Notes under the pieces: generated by a model
The model's database searches: none
What the model saw: only the letters and a program-made list of their open reading frames with translations
Told to the model about the DNA's origin: nothing
Shown: positions 23,021 through 37,223 of the stretch, piece by piece
Numbering within the stretch: the stretch's first letter is position 1
Layout of the letters: each line of letters begins with the position of its first letter
Made by a program: the position numbers and the translations under genes
DNA from: Eriocheir sinensis
Taxonomy: Eukaryota; Arthropoda; Malacostraca; Decapoda; Varunidae
Assembly: GCF_024679095.1 (NCBI RefSeq)
Contig: NC_066553.1
Location: 2,253,494 to 2,317,493 of the forward strand
Reading direction: 5' to 3'
Length of the DNA: 64,000 nt

Positions 23021-23197
23021 AGGGATGCCACGTTATCGCACTCACCACACTGGATTTTTATATTTCTAAATAACTAAAAGTGGGTGATTTTTTTTAAAAG
23101 TTTTTTTTTTTTTTTTTTTTTTTTTGAGACGTTTTTTTTAATCTGAAATTGACACATAAACGTTTAGAGGCTGCGTACGACAATTTGGTAACACTGC
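23021..23197. mobile_element. MITE family B copy, diverged
   Basis: Begins GATGCCACGTTATCGCACTC and ends CGTACGACAATTTGGTAACA. The interior has a long T-run. Confidence 0.55.
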
Positions 23198-23371
23198 CTC
23201 ACACGGCCCTGCTGACTTGTCCATAAGGATCATTACTGCCTTGGCTCACCCTAAGACCCTGACTACTACTACCAGCAAAGACTGCCGTGTGCTCACCAGC
23301 CTGTTGTGGCAATGATTTTGGGGCCGGACAAGAAAAAGCAGTTAGCCTCCACTGGCACGGGTCTAATAAAG

Positions 23372-23566
23372 TACAGTCATCCCTCAAATAGTACGGTTTC
23401 CAATAGTTCGGTTTTGGTTTTATGTGGATTTTCTAAGAAGATTTTTAAGGATTTTTAAATATCCCAGTGAGCAGGAAATTTAAAAATCCTTAAAGATCTT
23501 CTGTGACAATCCATATAAAACCGAAACCGAACTATTGAAAACTGTACTATTTGAGGGATGACTGTA
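23372..23566. mobile_element. Tc1/pogo-type MITE with TA target duplication
   Basis: Perfect-looking terminal inverted repeats CAGTCATCCCTCAAATAGTA and the complement of TACTATTTGAGGGATGACTG, flanked on each side by TA (23372-23373 and 23565-23566). About 191 bp and almost fully palindromic. The end sequence and TA duplication fit non-autonomous Tigger/pogo-like elements. It lies directly after an AATAAA (23365-23370). Confidence 0.9.
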
Positions 23567-25765
23567 GTTAAGATGAAGAACATTCTGGCAGCATGGATTG
23601 AAGACAAGATGCACAGTGATGTCTTTCTTCTTATTTTCCCTTCGATAAAAATACTACAGTAATAACAAAACTTGCATACTTTCATTTTTAATATATGTGC
23701 AAGATATGCTCCTTCCTGGCTGCCAGTTGGTAGCCCGCTGAGCTTCACGGACTATCTGCCATCAGCACCACTACTATGAAAACACCACGGCCGCTACTAC
23801 TACTGGCAAGGCGCAAAAAAATAATCAGATTTTTATCATTTTTATTGAATTTTTCTTGGATAAAGGTTATCGGGAACCTTTACTCAACAGTTGCGCTATT
23901 TGATCACATTTTTAGGAGTCGACCCATTTGAACAGCAAGGGTTTTTGTGTCTTATTTGTCAAGGTCACTGATGTATCCAGGATTCATAACATGAGATGAA
24001 ACCATAAAGTAGGGCTGTACTATTTACTCTGTGCCCTGAAGTCTTAAATATGTGACGGCACTTGATGCTTTAATGCTGTTACTCCAAGTCCTGACGTGTG
24101 TCCTGGAGTCATGTGCATCTAAGTGATTGACTGGCGTATGGATAATGAGTGCAGGCTACACACACTCACCTGTCTTGGAGTCTCACTGGGGCCAGGCCAA
24201 GGTGTGCTCTGGGGGCAAGGCAAGATAAAGCAAGGGAGGTTCCATGCCCTGTGTGGAGCCCCCTCAGAGGGATGGGAGGCGTCATTGTTGTGTGTGGTGA
24301 CTGTTTCAATGTGATACTAAATACTCACTCCACCTCACAATATTATGTGATGAATAATGTAGGTTTTCAATTGAACTTCTGTACAATATTCTGTTTCTTG
24401 GCTTGTATATTTTTTTGTATATTCAGAGGAAACTGTACAAATTTCATACTGAGTCTTTTGTAGTGTACTCTGATGCAAATTTGCCTTGTAGAATACATGT
24501 ATATATTTCACTGAGAATGTCCAATCTTCCTGTTCAGGATATGTGTGTGCTTGGCATGCCTGTGTGTCCTTGCAGTGAGCAGATCTGACGCCAGGCAACG
24601 ACACACTCGCCAGGGTGGTCAGATGTGCTGACTCACTTCCTCTCGGAGAGTCGCCTTCACCAACAAAGATTTCGTTGCGTAAGAACTCGCTAGATTGATG
24701 TCAGGGATATTTTTGTCTAAGTAGAAAAGAGTAGATTGATTGCCTTTTATCAATGAAACTGGTATTTCTTGAATATTTTGAATCTTATTTATTTTTCCCT
24801 AAAAGCCTGTTGTGAAGTAATTAACAGTTTAAGTCCATCTCAATAATTGTTGCATCCATGTATCATTTCTGGTCTGTGTGTGAGGTTGTCTCGGCCTTCA
24901 TGAGTGTCACAACTTACTCGCCCAACAATGCCCGCAAGATTTGATAATCGAAGCAGACGTGTGTGATCCTGCGGTGATCACGGGGCTGGGGATGACTTGG
25001 CTCTGGTGCACGTATGTGTGAGTGTATGCATGCATGCCTTAACACACAAGGGCAGGAGTCATTTAATCAACAGTTCATAGAATTGATTGTTCTCTGCTAC
25101 TTTATAGTAACCTTTGCAATTTTTTTACAGAACCGAGTAACTTAAGAGATTTATAATATTTATCATTCAAAGGTTTTAAAGGATTAAAGATTTTTCAACA
25201 CTGTGCTGGAACCCAGAACCCAGGGTGAGGGGATCACCCCTTTCCTGTCCTGGTGCCTGGTACAGGAGCTGCCCCCAGAGGCAAGTCACCCCTGGCTGAA
25301 GATTTTATGGATTCAGTGAATCATTTAGAGATTTGTGTGTTTGTTGTGGTGGTGGACTGCCTGGCTGCCTTGATGCGGCGAGGCAGACTGCATCACCACC
25401 AGGTATTATGCTCATGTTTGTGGAAGACGGATTATGTTTTCAGCCCTTTGACGTTCAGATGACTTCCGATTGTGATCTTCCAAAAGTGTGACTGTTGCAA
25501 GCCGCTAGCCTTTGTCGAGTTGAATTTATTTGTACAGTTGTCTTGGTCATGATTTTTTTTACAGTAAGGATTTATTTTTTTGCCATAAGTGAATGTTGAG
25601 AAGACTGACAGTGTTACAGCAAACCAGAGAAAATGTGGACCATAAACTTACTTCAGCTTTGTAATTGTGTTTCATTATGAGTCATGCCGGTGTGGAGCAA
25701 TGATTGATGCTTGTATGTGCGTGCCTGAAGAGAGAGATCACATTAGAAAACACACACACACACAC
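23567..25765. other. No gene recognised
   Basis: Unique, slightly AT-rich sequence without arrays or conserved frames. It could be intergenic, or part of a long 3' UTR of the upstream gene. (CA)n at 25749-25766. Confidence 0.4.
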
Positions 25766-25766
25766 A

Positions 25767-25992
25767 ACTTTAACCCGGTAGCAGCGACGGGCCAAATTTG
25801 TGGCTTTACCGTGTAGCAGCTACGGGCCAAATTTGTGCCATGATATAAACGCCCCAAAATAGATGATACATAATCTGATCACAAATGCTTTGATAGAAAT
25901 GAAATGGTTTGTGTGAGTGATGATTTTTTCTCATTTTTCTCGCTTGGAGGGACCATTAAGAAACATGATCCCCGCTGCTACCGGGTTAAACC
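25767..25992. mobile_element. piggyBac-like MITE (TTAA-flanked)
   Basis: Terminal inverted repeats CCCGGTAGCAGCG and CGCTGCTACCGGG are each flanked by TTAA, the target-site duplication of piggyBac elements. About 220 bp, with an internal repeat of the left end (GTAGCAGCTACGGGCCAAAT). No open frame. Confidence 0.85.
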
Positions 25993-26219
25993 TATCCAGA
26001 TTTAGGTTTACAGCATTCCTGAGACTAAGCTGCTTGTGTAGGCCTTGGTGTGGGTTAGAAACAGCACTAATTAACATATGTATTTTGAATAAAGGAGTGT
26101 CAGGAGGCTAAGCTGGCCCTAGTTAGCTTATGTTACCTAGTTGCAGTGAGACCTTGCTGTTTCGCTTTCAGAGGAGATGGGCACAGTTAAAAAATCTCAG
26201 CAAAACCTTAGTGCTCCAC

Positions 26220-26720
26220 ATTCAAAGGAAATTATAACTTGTCCTGTTTATTGATGTCTTTGAAGTATGACAGAATGAGTAACTAAGCTCTTTGTAATGC
26301 TGGGCTGGAGTGGTTAACCTGTTCAAAATTATAACTTGTCCAGTTTATTGATGTCTTTGAAGTATGACAGAATGAGTAACTAAGCTCTTTGTAATGCTGG
26401 GCTGGAGTGGTTAACCTGCTCAAAATTCTTAGTTAATTTATGCCACAAAATAATGAATATATTGAACTTTATTGATGTCCCGGAAATCTAATGGAATGGT
26501 TGACTAAAACTGTAATGCTGTGTCGGGCGTGTTGGACCTGCTCAAAATTCCTAGTTGATGCATGCCACAAAATAATGAATCTGTAAAGACTTATTGATGT
26601 CCTTGAAGTATTACAGAATAGGTAACTAAGCTCATGGTAAGGCTGTGTTGGAGTGGTTAACCTGCTCAAAATTCCTAGTTAATGCTTGCCACAAAATAAT
26701 GAATCTGTTAGTGATTAACC
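26220..26720. repeat. About 102-125-bp tandem repeat
   Basis: Four copies marked by TTATTGATGTC (about 26249, 26344, 26469, 26591) and GGTTAACCTGCTCAAAATTC. Confidence 0.85.
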
Positions 26721-26859
26721 AACAGTTTCTTTATGGAGATTGCCACCTATTTTTAGATGCTGTGGGTCTAACCTCCAAAGCCCCATGGACGCCCCACAGA
26801 ACGTATCCACATGAAATCCAACCCCTATAATTAAACTAGTTGAGATGACGTACCTTGGG

Positions 26860-27900
26860 AGCTGGGAGCACTGAGTAATCACTAATAATGGGTGGACTAG
26901 TTGAGGAGGTAACTGGTGATTTGTAGCAGAAGGGGGGAGGGGGAGGCCGGAGGAGAGTGTTGAATGTATCGTTACAGACTTTTATGTTCTCAAGGTTTCA
27001 GTTCATAGCCAGATAGTCTAAGAACATAGGGAAACTGCAACAAGCCGAGTGGCCTACACAGGGCAGCTCCAGAATCCCCCCCAAGCTCCAGAATCCCCCC
27101 CATGAGCCCCAGAATCCCCCCCATGAGCCCCAGAATCCCCCCCAGCTCCAGAATCCCCCCAGATATGAACATCAATCATTACAGCTGAATGCGTGAACTG
27201 GCTGAGGAGGGAACTGGTGATTTATGGGAGAGGAAGGAGTGTGTTGGATGTACCGTTACAGATTTATTGTTATTCATGTTTCAATGCATAGCTGGATAGT
27301 CCTGACAGATATGAACATCAGTCACCGTAGCTGAGCGTGTGAACTGGCTGAGAAGGGAACTGGTGATTTGTGGGAGAAGGAGGAGAGTGTTGGATGTACC
27401 GTTACAGATTTATTGTTCTCCATGTTTCAATGCAGAGCTGGATAGTCCTTATGGCAGATATGAACATCAGTCACCGCAGCTAAGTGTGTGAACTGGCTGA
27501 GGAGGGAACTGGTGATTCGTGGGAGAAGGAGGAGAGTGTTGAATGCATCGTTACAGACACATTTTTCTTTTCTAGGTTTCAATGCATAGCTGGATAGTCC
27601 TTATGGCAGATATGAACATCAGTAATTGCAGCTGAATGCGTGAACTGGCTGAGGAGGGGACTGGTGATTTGTGGGAGAAGGAGAAGAGTGTTGAATGCAT
27701 CGTTACAGACATTTTTCTTTTCTAGGTTTCAATGTATAGCTGGATAGTCCTTATGGCAGATATGAACATCAGTAATTGCAGCTGAGCGTGTGAACTGGCT
27801 GAGGAGATACCTGGTGATTCGTGGGAGAGGGAGGAGACTTGAATGTATCGTTACTTAATAAGATTTCAATGCATAGCTGGATAGTTTGTATGGCAGGTAT
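26860..27900. repeat. About 150-bp tandem repeat with C-rich insert
   Basis: Six to seven copies marked by GTGAACTGGCTGAGGAGG and AGCTGGATAGTCC (about 27190, 27340, 27488, 27640, 27790). The first copy is interrupted by a short AGAATCCCCCCCATGAGCCCC repeat at 27055-27165. Confidence 0.88.
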
Positions 27901-27984
27901 GGTGGGTTTAAATGCCCTAACAGCCGTAAAGAGTTCAGACAGTTGGTGATATAAGCCGCACAAGTCAATCAGCGAAGGTAACGA

Positions 27985-28165
27985 CTTAATTATGCGCCCC
28001 ACACTTGCGCGCGAAACCCCTTCCCTGGAGGAGCTCGGGCCTCGGAGCGGCAGACGAGCGAGGAGGTCGGAGGAGAAAGCACCGTGGCGGGCGTCCCTTC
28101 GTCACTACACAGCTTCGGGGCCGGTTGTTACCTGTGGACTGGTGCATTCCTATAGGTGAGCAAGA
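27985..28165 (+). promoter_or_regulatory. CpG-rich stretch with donor-like end
   Basis: CpG density is higher than in the flanks (GCGCGCGAAACC, CTCGGAGCGGCAGACGAGCG). A donor-like CCTATAG/GTGAGC follows at about 28154. It could be a promoter with a first exon of an unidentified plus-strand gene. No downstream exon was recognised. Confidence 0.2.
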
Positions 28166-28259
28166 GGTACCTGTAATACCCCATGATAGGGCTGGGCTTT
28201 GGTGGACAGCAGTGGTGGAAGGGTTGTAGTGTTGGCAGCTGGCGACGCAGAACTGGGTC

Positions 28260-30285
28260 GACTGTTATTAGGGGACGGTGATTCAGTATTTTCCCGTTTC
28301 ACTGTCTTATGTATTTAATGTATTATTTTTTCCCGTCACTGGAGTGTGTCGAGGGTGATTTCTGTGGTGGTGCCCTAGTAGGCTGATCCTTTGGGAATAC
28401 TGACCACCAAATATATTTCATTTATTGCCGTAACTGGCAAGCCTGGCAGCCATTGTCCTGGGTACTTTTTTTATTTGTGTGGATGTTGGAGGTGGTTTTG
28501 GAGATCGTGATGTGGAAATTGAAGTGAGTATACTGACGTCCAGAACCGGCAGATTTGTACCGGTAATTTTGGTAAGGAGGGGGCCACGTATAAACTGTAA
28601 TTGCGTGAGGGATGACTCTTGTTGGCGACTGTACATTGAGTCGAACTATCAAAAAGCTCAAAATGAGTTATTCTCTAACAATATAATTAGTAAGTCTGTG
28701 CTAAATATGTCGAGAGAAAACGATTTACTCGGATACGCGCGCTCAATCCAAGAAAGTCTACGGCGATCAACAAGACCATTTCGCTTCCTGACTCGACAAA
28801 AAATGACCCGAAACACCGACTTAAAATTCTAGGCGACGGTAAGCTGAAAGACGTTACATTTCCGCATTTTTCATGGTTCTAAGCTGTTTTATGCACAAAA
28901 AAAAAAATCGATTTTTCCTCCGACGCTGGGGTGGGGAGGAAATTACAATATACCAAGACGCTGAAGATTAGTGCTAACAAGGCTTTAGACCAAGTAGTTG
29001 GGCCTTTTTCTCAAAGTGCTACACTTGATGGTGTTCTATCATTCAAAATGAGGAAAAAGTGAGTCTCCCCAAGAACTTAACCATACCTAATGCACAATCA
29101 GTGAAGCCGACTCTGGTAATCGGATGGTTTATACAAGGTTTTACACTACTTGAAAACACCAATACTTTGAGAACTGCCTCCTCGCATTCCCCTTAGATTT
29201 CTCTTAAATGGTTTCATGCATCCGGCCCCAAGTGGAGAACTATTACCGTCGACGATCTGTAGAAACTGTTCAAAGCAAATCGAGCGTTTGTTGTGACGTC
29301 CGTGATGGGCGGCAGGCTGCGGTGTTTCCACTTCGCTGTCTCCGGTGGTCGTGGGCGGTACATGGCATATAGCGCAGTGGTGACAGCAGCTGGTGGAGGG
29401 TAGGTGTCCTAACCCCCCCAAGTGTAGTATCTTAATTTGGTGGCATAACCACCCGTTAAGGTAACCACGTGTTGCAGTCTTTATGTATAGGTACCTACCC
29501 TACATGTCTATATAGTCTTCAATAAAGAAATATAAAATAATGGTGAATAAGTTCAATAAGATTGACTGAGGATAAGCGGAACAAATAAATAAATTTTTAA
29601 TTGCTTCGACTCGGTGACTCTTTTCAGGTGTCGGTGCTTCAATCTCCTTGCTCGTGTTGGCGTGGCTGGCTCACTTGTGTGCCGTGTTCGCTTCAGTGAG
29701 GGGCTGATAAAGCGTGCGTGTAAGTAGATTTACATAATGTTCAGACCTACACAGCCTGTGGTTCAGACTGTGATTTCTCCGCAAACCTGAGTGAAACGAG
29801 ATCAAGCTACCGCAGTGACGTTGCATCCCTTAGCGAATTGGAGATCTCTTGAATCAAAATAATTGCTGATAGGAGATAGAAATTATAAGGCAACCGTACA
29901 TTAATTTTATATTTGAGTAACGATTACAACCTATAATTATTCTGTTTCTGGGTTTTAGTCGAAGTATAGTATTGATTCCGAAGTTATTCCTCGTGGCCGT
30001 ATAAGGTAGTGCCATCTCGCTATTTAGGGGCATCATGGCGTTGTGTGCGGTTTAGTACGTTCATTTTAGGCAGAGCATGAAAGTGAAGATTCACAAAGGT
30101 ACTTCACGGGTGTGTGGTCTACCTCAGCATCGGTCGTCTACTGTATCGGTATAAATAATTAGTGAGACTAGTGTCCACTTACTGGTGCTTCGCTGCTCGC
30201 CTCGAAGCAGTGTTGTTAAAACTTTCATATTTGTTTGAAAATTATGTAGTCGCAACCGGAGATCTAAGCAGGTATTTATGGCATG
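28260..30285. other. No gene recognised
   Basis: Unique sequence. Short open frames (e.g. 28479-28832) show no known motif. 29630-29720 has a CAG/GT-like boundary pair that could mark an untranslated exon, but this is weak. Confidence 0.35.
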
Positions 30286-30430
30286 GGTCCACCGCCTAGA
30301 TCCTGCCAGGAGGTACTCGGGATGGGAAGTGGGCCTGCATGGAGACTCGCCCGGCGGGACCCCCGGACTTGGCGTCGTATGGTGGGCGAGGCGACGCGCT
30401 CCCCCGGCATATGCCCCCATTGACTGATTG
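30285..30430 (+). mobile_element. Dispersed element D fragment
   Basis: About 140 bp: GATCCTGCCAGGAGGTACTC, GGCGAGGCGACGCGCTCCC, ATATGCCCCCATTGACTGA. A second copy is at 36745-36880, and its end also occurs at 14680-14735. No coding capacity. Confidence 0.65.
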
Positions 30431-30859
30431 ATAAATGTCCTTACGGCTGATGACCATGCCTGAACTGCTTACTCTAGGTGTGGTCTTGTGAAGGCTTGTA
30501 GAGGATAATGAACGTATGTGTGCAGAGTCAGTCAAAGGATTGGTAATGAGGCCCACCATCTTGTCTGCTCTTTGGACTGTTTTACCGATTGACGGTTCGG
30601 TTGTTAAGATTGCCAAACCCTCAGTGTATATGTTTACACTGTGGCCACACCCAAGTCCTTTTCTCGGCACAACACTTAGTGGAGTTTCTGGTATGCTATT
30701 TGTTATGTTTTCTGTTGTTACTGTTGTATGTAGCTGGCTGCTGTTATAGGAGCTTTGTAATCGTTTAAAGAATTCCCTCTTCCGGGTGGGGGTGGGGTGG
30801 GGTCGGGGGTGAACTTGCATATGAGTTTGTGCATTGCTTTTTTACAATCTCATTTTCTT

Positions 30860-31200
30860 TTGTAATTAGTGTATGGGAGTGAGATGTGGACAGTGCTCTA
30901 TAGACACAAGTCAAAGATTAAAAGCGAGTTGGGGAGTTGCTTGAGGGGTAGGTATGTGTGTGGGCAGTGGAAGAGGGACTGAATGGCAGATATGCAGGCA
31001 GTGAGGGGTGGAGAGAAATGCGCTAGAGTACAAGAAAATGTTTTATTATTTGAACCCCTGGAGAGGATGGACGATGAATAGGGGTCATATAGGAGCTGGA
31101 TGAGTAAGGGGAAGGGGTTAACTAAGGGTAAGGTGGATGGATGGGGTGGAAATAAATGTGATAATGGAGGGTTTGGTGGATGCTTCATGAATGCCTAGGA
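30860..31200 (+). mobile_element. Possible LINE remnant
   Basis: The plus frame opens with VYGSEMWTV, like the YGSE-W motif common near the C-terminal end of non-LTR reverse transcriptases. About 100 codons interrupted by stops follow. 30430-30860 holds no other recognised feature. Confidence 0.4.
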
Positions 31201-32315
31201 ACAGGTTGGGATGAGAGAATTGTGCACATGGCTTAACTGCAAGGTCTATATGATACTAGGAAAAATAAGGACGGCAATAGGTTTGTTTCAGGGTAAATCT
31301 ATACAACTCTTTAATGCCACTATTTATTTACATGGTTACAGTGTACCACATAATTTACAATACACTATTATATAATACAGCTAGTAAGAGTACACAAAGC
31401 CAAGACTGCCACCTCGCTGTATGGAGGTATAAAAGTGAGATGCTCACCCTGCATCTCATCCAACCTCAACTTGACAGGGGGTGACTGCATCTGTAGTCAA
31501 GCCTGGCACAGGCTTTCATGACATATAGGCCAAAGAAAGACCGGTTCAACTTGTCTTTCTACAGCCAGTAATATAACAATATAAAAAGTGCCTTTTAGCA
31601 ACAATAAACAGTTTCATGTCAAACTACATCCAATGACAAAGCCACTGACATACCATTTATAAGGATAAAAGTATTTGGTGGAGTTAAAATTGACAAAATA
31701 TTTTGGCGCGCGGAAAATGCCTGGAGCTGGTCAGATGGGATGGGATGCAAATATCCACAGAAAATAACTTACTGAAACGTGTACAACAAGGGGTTCATCC
31801 ATTTCATTGATGATTTTGATACCATTTCATTTTGTTCTCATTCACTCTTAAACTCTACTGCAAATTAACACCTGTTTATAATCTCCAAGTACCACGGTTT
31901 GCTTGTTATGTCCAAATTTTAATTTTGCAGGAAAGATGGAGAGCTTGATAAGCTAGAGAGACTCCACAAGGCAGAAGTTACTTTTTTATGGTGACTGGAC
32001 AGCAGGCAAATATGATGCAAAAGGTATCTGGTGTTTCAAATTTCTGCCAATCATAATCTTTACCTTTTTACCTGAAAGCACGCTAAATCTATTCTCAGAC
32101 ACCAAAAACTTACATCAATAGTAAATACCAAAACCTGGCTTTCTAATTTTTCCAGGGATTTCAGGCACCTAGCCAAAATGTATCTCTAACGATTTTAATT
32201 AATCTTTCTCACCTCTGATGGCAGCCCTGCTGTCACATGTCTCTGAATTAAGCTGAACTCTCCACTCAAACTTTCTCTAAATTCCACTCTGGACAATTCA
32301 GGGCATATTCCTCTC
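31200..32315. other. No gene recognised
   Basis: AT-rich, unique sequence with no open frame over 60 codons. A minus-strand AATAAA (TTTATT at about 31323) could mark a 3' end of an unidentified minus-strand transcript. Confidence 0.35.
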
Positions 32316-32317
32316 AC

Positions 32318-32510
32318 TCATTTTACCTCTGACCAGGAGTCGGTCAGAACACTTCTTTCGGAAGCCATGCTGGCGATCAGAACGGACAAATGATATATGC
32401 TTAAAAAGTTTCCCATTAGAATGGTTTCAAAAGCTTGGTGAGACAAGAAAGTTATAGGACGGTAGTTTGAAGCCTCGAAATAGTTACCCTTCTTAGGCAT
32501 ATGCTGTAAT
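32318..32510 (-). pseudogene. Reverse transcriptase fragment of a non-LTR retrotransposon
   Basis: The minus frame begins MPKKGNYFEASNYRPITFLS, then AFETIL. The NYRPI block followed by an F-E-I/L block is typical of the palm region of LINE reverse transcriptases. After a frameshift the neighbouring frame gives a QHGFRK-like block, also expected there. Only about 60 codons remain, so it is a dead fragment. Confidence 0.7.
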
Positions 32511-32639
32511 AAATAAATGTAATGAAAGTATGTATATACATCCGATTGTTAGAATTTGGTGTAATCTATGGCAGTATTCTACGACCATTTTTGATGCACA
32601 TAAACACGGGATGGATTGCAGAGGGACTGGGGATGCCTT

Positions 32640-33770
32640 TACACTAAAGTTTCAAACTTACTTTCAGGTGTGCTGCGCTGTGGTGTCACAATCCTCTAAC
32701 AAGTCACCGGCACCTGCCTGGAAGTGGAGGATGCCTTGCAGATTGGTGGGACAACCCAGCCATCAGTCAAGCTTAGGAAGCCATCTGTCAGAAAGAAGGT
32801 TAGATGCTAAGTTGGAAAAGAATTTGCTGTTTCACAAAACAAATTAAATGCCTTAAAATTGATTGGAGACATGATAACGAAGAGATTGGAGGAAGAGTGC
32901 ATATCTGACATATAGACTGTAGATGGTTGCTTACTATTGTTGTCATGAAAGGTTTTATGTCAAAAAATCAACTTCAAATAACTTTGTTGTTTGAGTAATG
33001 TCTCCTTTTCTTTCCTCACAGAGCATGCTGACTGTGGCTTATGTTTTACATTATAGGAACTCGTTTCACTGAACATGCACAAAGCCGTCAATTTTATCTT
33101 TGCATCTGTAAGGCCGGAAACTTGTTGCTGCGTCTGCCTTGTATATTTGGGATTAATTCTTCAAGTAAATGTACTCAGTAATTGTATCAATGTACTTTAG
33201 ATTCATACACTTTATTATACAAATAGGGTAGAAATTGTACAGGTTCAGTAGAAAATTTGCAGAACTGTCACAAATACTACCCATTAATAGGCCTAAAAAA
33301 CTGCTAAATAACCTTATAAGTCAAAGATGCCTAAAAGAGGCTCCGGAGAAAAACTGGAAGGAGATCTTGATAAATCAGACGAGATGAGTGTCCCTGCCGG
33401 TGTGTTTAATGAGGAGCCTTGAAGACAATGCATTACAGAAATACCTTATGCTAATAAAAATTTACAAAATTATGCTTCCTGAACAATGATAAAAGATGGG
33501 CTGCTGAAGGAGTGGAAGATCCTCTATTTTATTGTTCAACTTTTTTGTTGCAGGTGTGCTCGACTGTGGTCCCCATCGGGTGTTGCAGCCCTGCAGCAAA
33601 CCACCTGAACACGCCTGGGTGGAGAGATGTCTCATCATACATTGGTGGAACAATCGGCTGTCAGACTTCAGGAGCAGTCTATCCAGAAGAAGGGAAGATG
33701 TTGAGTGGCTTCAAATTGCTTGTGGGTGGATATAATAACGGAGACTGGAGATACATTGGTTAACTGGCTG
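32640..33770 (+). repeat. Diverged duplicated exon-like segments
   Basis: Segments at about 32665-32800 and 33550-33705 are 60-65 percent alike by eye. Each is preceded by an acceptor-like TTTCAG or TTGCAG before GTGTGCT. The second is open for 67 codons in one frame (HAWVERCLIIHWWNNRLSDF) and 83 in another. No family is recognised. They could be old alternative last exons or copies of an unknown transposon. The space between (32840-33540) shows nothing else. Confidence 0.35.
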
Positions 33771-33989
33771 ATATTTTAAGCTTTCCTTGTAAATGTTTTC
33801 AGTGTTATCTGCATGTTTTGTTACATAACTTAATTCTGACAGGTATCTTCAACAAAATATTCCCAACATTGAGTGTGTGACCACTGTCTGGGAGGTATCA
33901 AATACATTTTAGGGACACTCAAATTTGTTTCTTTTAAAACCAAATACTCGCAGTATTTCTCCGGAGGGTCTTTTAAGTATTATGGACTT

Positions 33990-35375
<1,386 letters not shown>

Positions 35376-35481
35376 CATGAGATTGGGATAATGATATTGT
35401 AGTCTATTGTAGATGAGGCTGATAATACAGGTAGTCTTCACATTACAACGTATGCTACTTGCGACTACTCACAGTTACAAC

Positions 35482-35725
35482 CAGGGACTGGACTCGTCAA
35501 ACCACTTATGAGACCTGTCGTTGCAAAGTCTTCTGGTGACTGTCCACTCACAACACTCCTTGAGTTTAGGCAGCTCCGATGGTGATGAATCAAGTCACAG
35601 CCTGGCCGTCATTTAATTCATCGCCACAGGAGCCGCCTAAGGATCAAGAGAGTTCACAGTGGACAGGGTTACCAGAAGACTTAGCAACAAAAGGTCTCAT
35701 AAGTTTGATGAATCTGACTCCAGGC
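35482..35725. mobile_element. Fold-back element
   Basis: About 245 bp of imperfect inverted repeat. The left arm contains CACTTATGAGACC and AAGTCTTCTGGT. The right arm contains ACCAGAAGACTT and GGTCTCATAAGTTTG. The arms meet at GATGAAT/ATTCATC. Confidence 0.8.
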
Positions 35726-35944
35726 CAATAATAATTATTAAGAATACTTGGTTAGAAAATGAGCTGACATTTCAGATATTCCGCTGTGGGTAGAACAGCT
35801 GATTATTTACAAAGTGTTCCCTCGCCTACTACCCCCCTACCCTGTGTACTGGCCTTACCTGGGAACGGACAGAGCTTTTACTTGCCTAGCAGTATAGGAG
35901 TTCTCTAGTGTGGGTGACAGATGAACAAAGTAAACAATTTAACC

Positions 35945-36600
35945 CTCAGGGGATTTTTTTTTACAAGGGAGGCAGCTCAGTGGCAAGAAGCAAAGACTGG
36001 AACAAAAAGGTGCGCTAATCGTTGCTCCAGTGAAAGAACACAGAATGAGGAGGCCAAAAGAAAGGTGTCATGATACTCTCTTCTTGATTCTGGTTAATGA
36101 CTGCCTGTATTAACGTGCCAATATCTCTTCTGATTAATCAGCAAACTAACAATTTCAGTTGGTTCAAGGTAGATACCACAGAGTGCGGTAGGTAGATATA
36201 CTACACCCACCCCCTTCAAAAAAAAAGAAAGCGACAAACTTACAAAAATATTAGTGAAAACTTGAGCTTCGAATGATTTTTCCCTTTAGACGAGGCAAAT
36301 TATTAAAGACAAGTACAACTGACTTCTTTCTCACCATTATTCCACATTCACTAATTCTCAATAATCTGCAAGTTCTTCCTCCTCGGAGCGACTTCGTGCC
36401 GAACCAGCGGCTACTTTATGGAACTGAATCAAGGCCTGTCACAATAATTTCTTCTTCTTCTTCTTCTTCTTCTTCTTCTTCTTCTTCTTCTTCTTTCCAC
36501 GTTTTCCTCCATCTCAAATATCAGTTTCTCTACTTAACTTCTCGATCTTTCCCCTCCTCCTCCTCCTCCTCTTCTTCCTCCTCTTATAGCTTCATGAATG
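35945..36600 (+). repeat. Dispersed E copy, then (CTT)n and (CTC)n runs
   Basis: A diverged E copy at about 35955-36090 (GGAGGCAGCTCAGTGGCAAG). (CTT)n at 36449-36495 and a CTC-rich run at about 36553-36582. The Ser-rich open frame at 36273-36713 spans these and is not supported as a gene. Confidence 0.7.
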
Positions 36601-36744
36601 CCAAGTCCGACTTTTGTATATGGGCACGTGGCGCGCTTCCTGGACGTCGATCAGTCCTCCTTCAAAGTGTTGTTTCTGTACGCGACAACCCTGAGCGGAG
36701 GAGACCAAGCTAGGGGACGCCCACGTAACTCATGACTGGGAAAA

Positions 36745-36880
36745 GTCGATCGATCCTGCCGGGAGGAACTTGGGACGGACAGGGCTCCTGATAGGGAGGT
36801 TGCTCGGGGGTACCGTCGGGACGCGGCAAGTGAGTGCGCAGCGGCGCGCCTCTGGGCGTATGCTTCCCGTTATTAGTTAA
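36745..36880 (+). mobile_element. Dispersed element D copy
   Basis: Starts GATCGATCCTGCCGGGAGGA and ends near GGGCGTATGCTTCCCGTTAT. Homologous to 30285-30430. It lies about 350 bp upstream of the first lectin gene. Confidence 0.6.
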
Positions 36881-37153
36881 TTGGATCCCTCTCCCACCAT
36901 AATTCTCTATCCCTCCTGCCCTATTGGATTTTCTAAGAAAGTAAAGGAGGAAAACATGGCTATTGGCTACGCACGTAAAAGATAAGCTTCAAATCTATGT
37001 CAAGCCGAAACATCCTGACACACGCGCTGACGTCAGGAGGGGGGAGGGGGGATGAGGTGGCGGGAAGGAAGGAAGCGTCACTTATCAACTCAAATCCCTT
37101 TAATCCCTCGCTACAGTAACCAAGCCAGCAGCGATAACCCGTCGAGGAGGGTG

Positions 37154-37161
37154 AATATAAG
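37154..37161 (+). promoter_or_regulatory. TATA box of lectin-like gene 1
   Basis: AATATAAG lies about 70 bp upstream of the ATG at 37224, so transcription would start near 37185 with a short leader. Confidence 0.6.
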
Positions 37162-37223
37162 TGAGTGGCGGCAGGGAGGCGGACTTGTATCTCCCCTTCG
37201 TCCCTTCACGCCAGTAAGTCACG

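Noticed and set aside
28479..28832. 117-codon frame as a gene
   Set aside because: Length is near chance expectation; no motif, paralogue or splice context was seen.
36273..36713. 146-codon Ser-rich frame
   Set aside because: Dominated by (CTT)n and (CTC)n runs and overlaps no splice or motif evidence.
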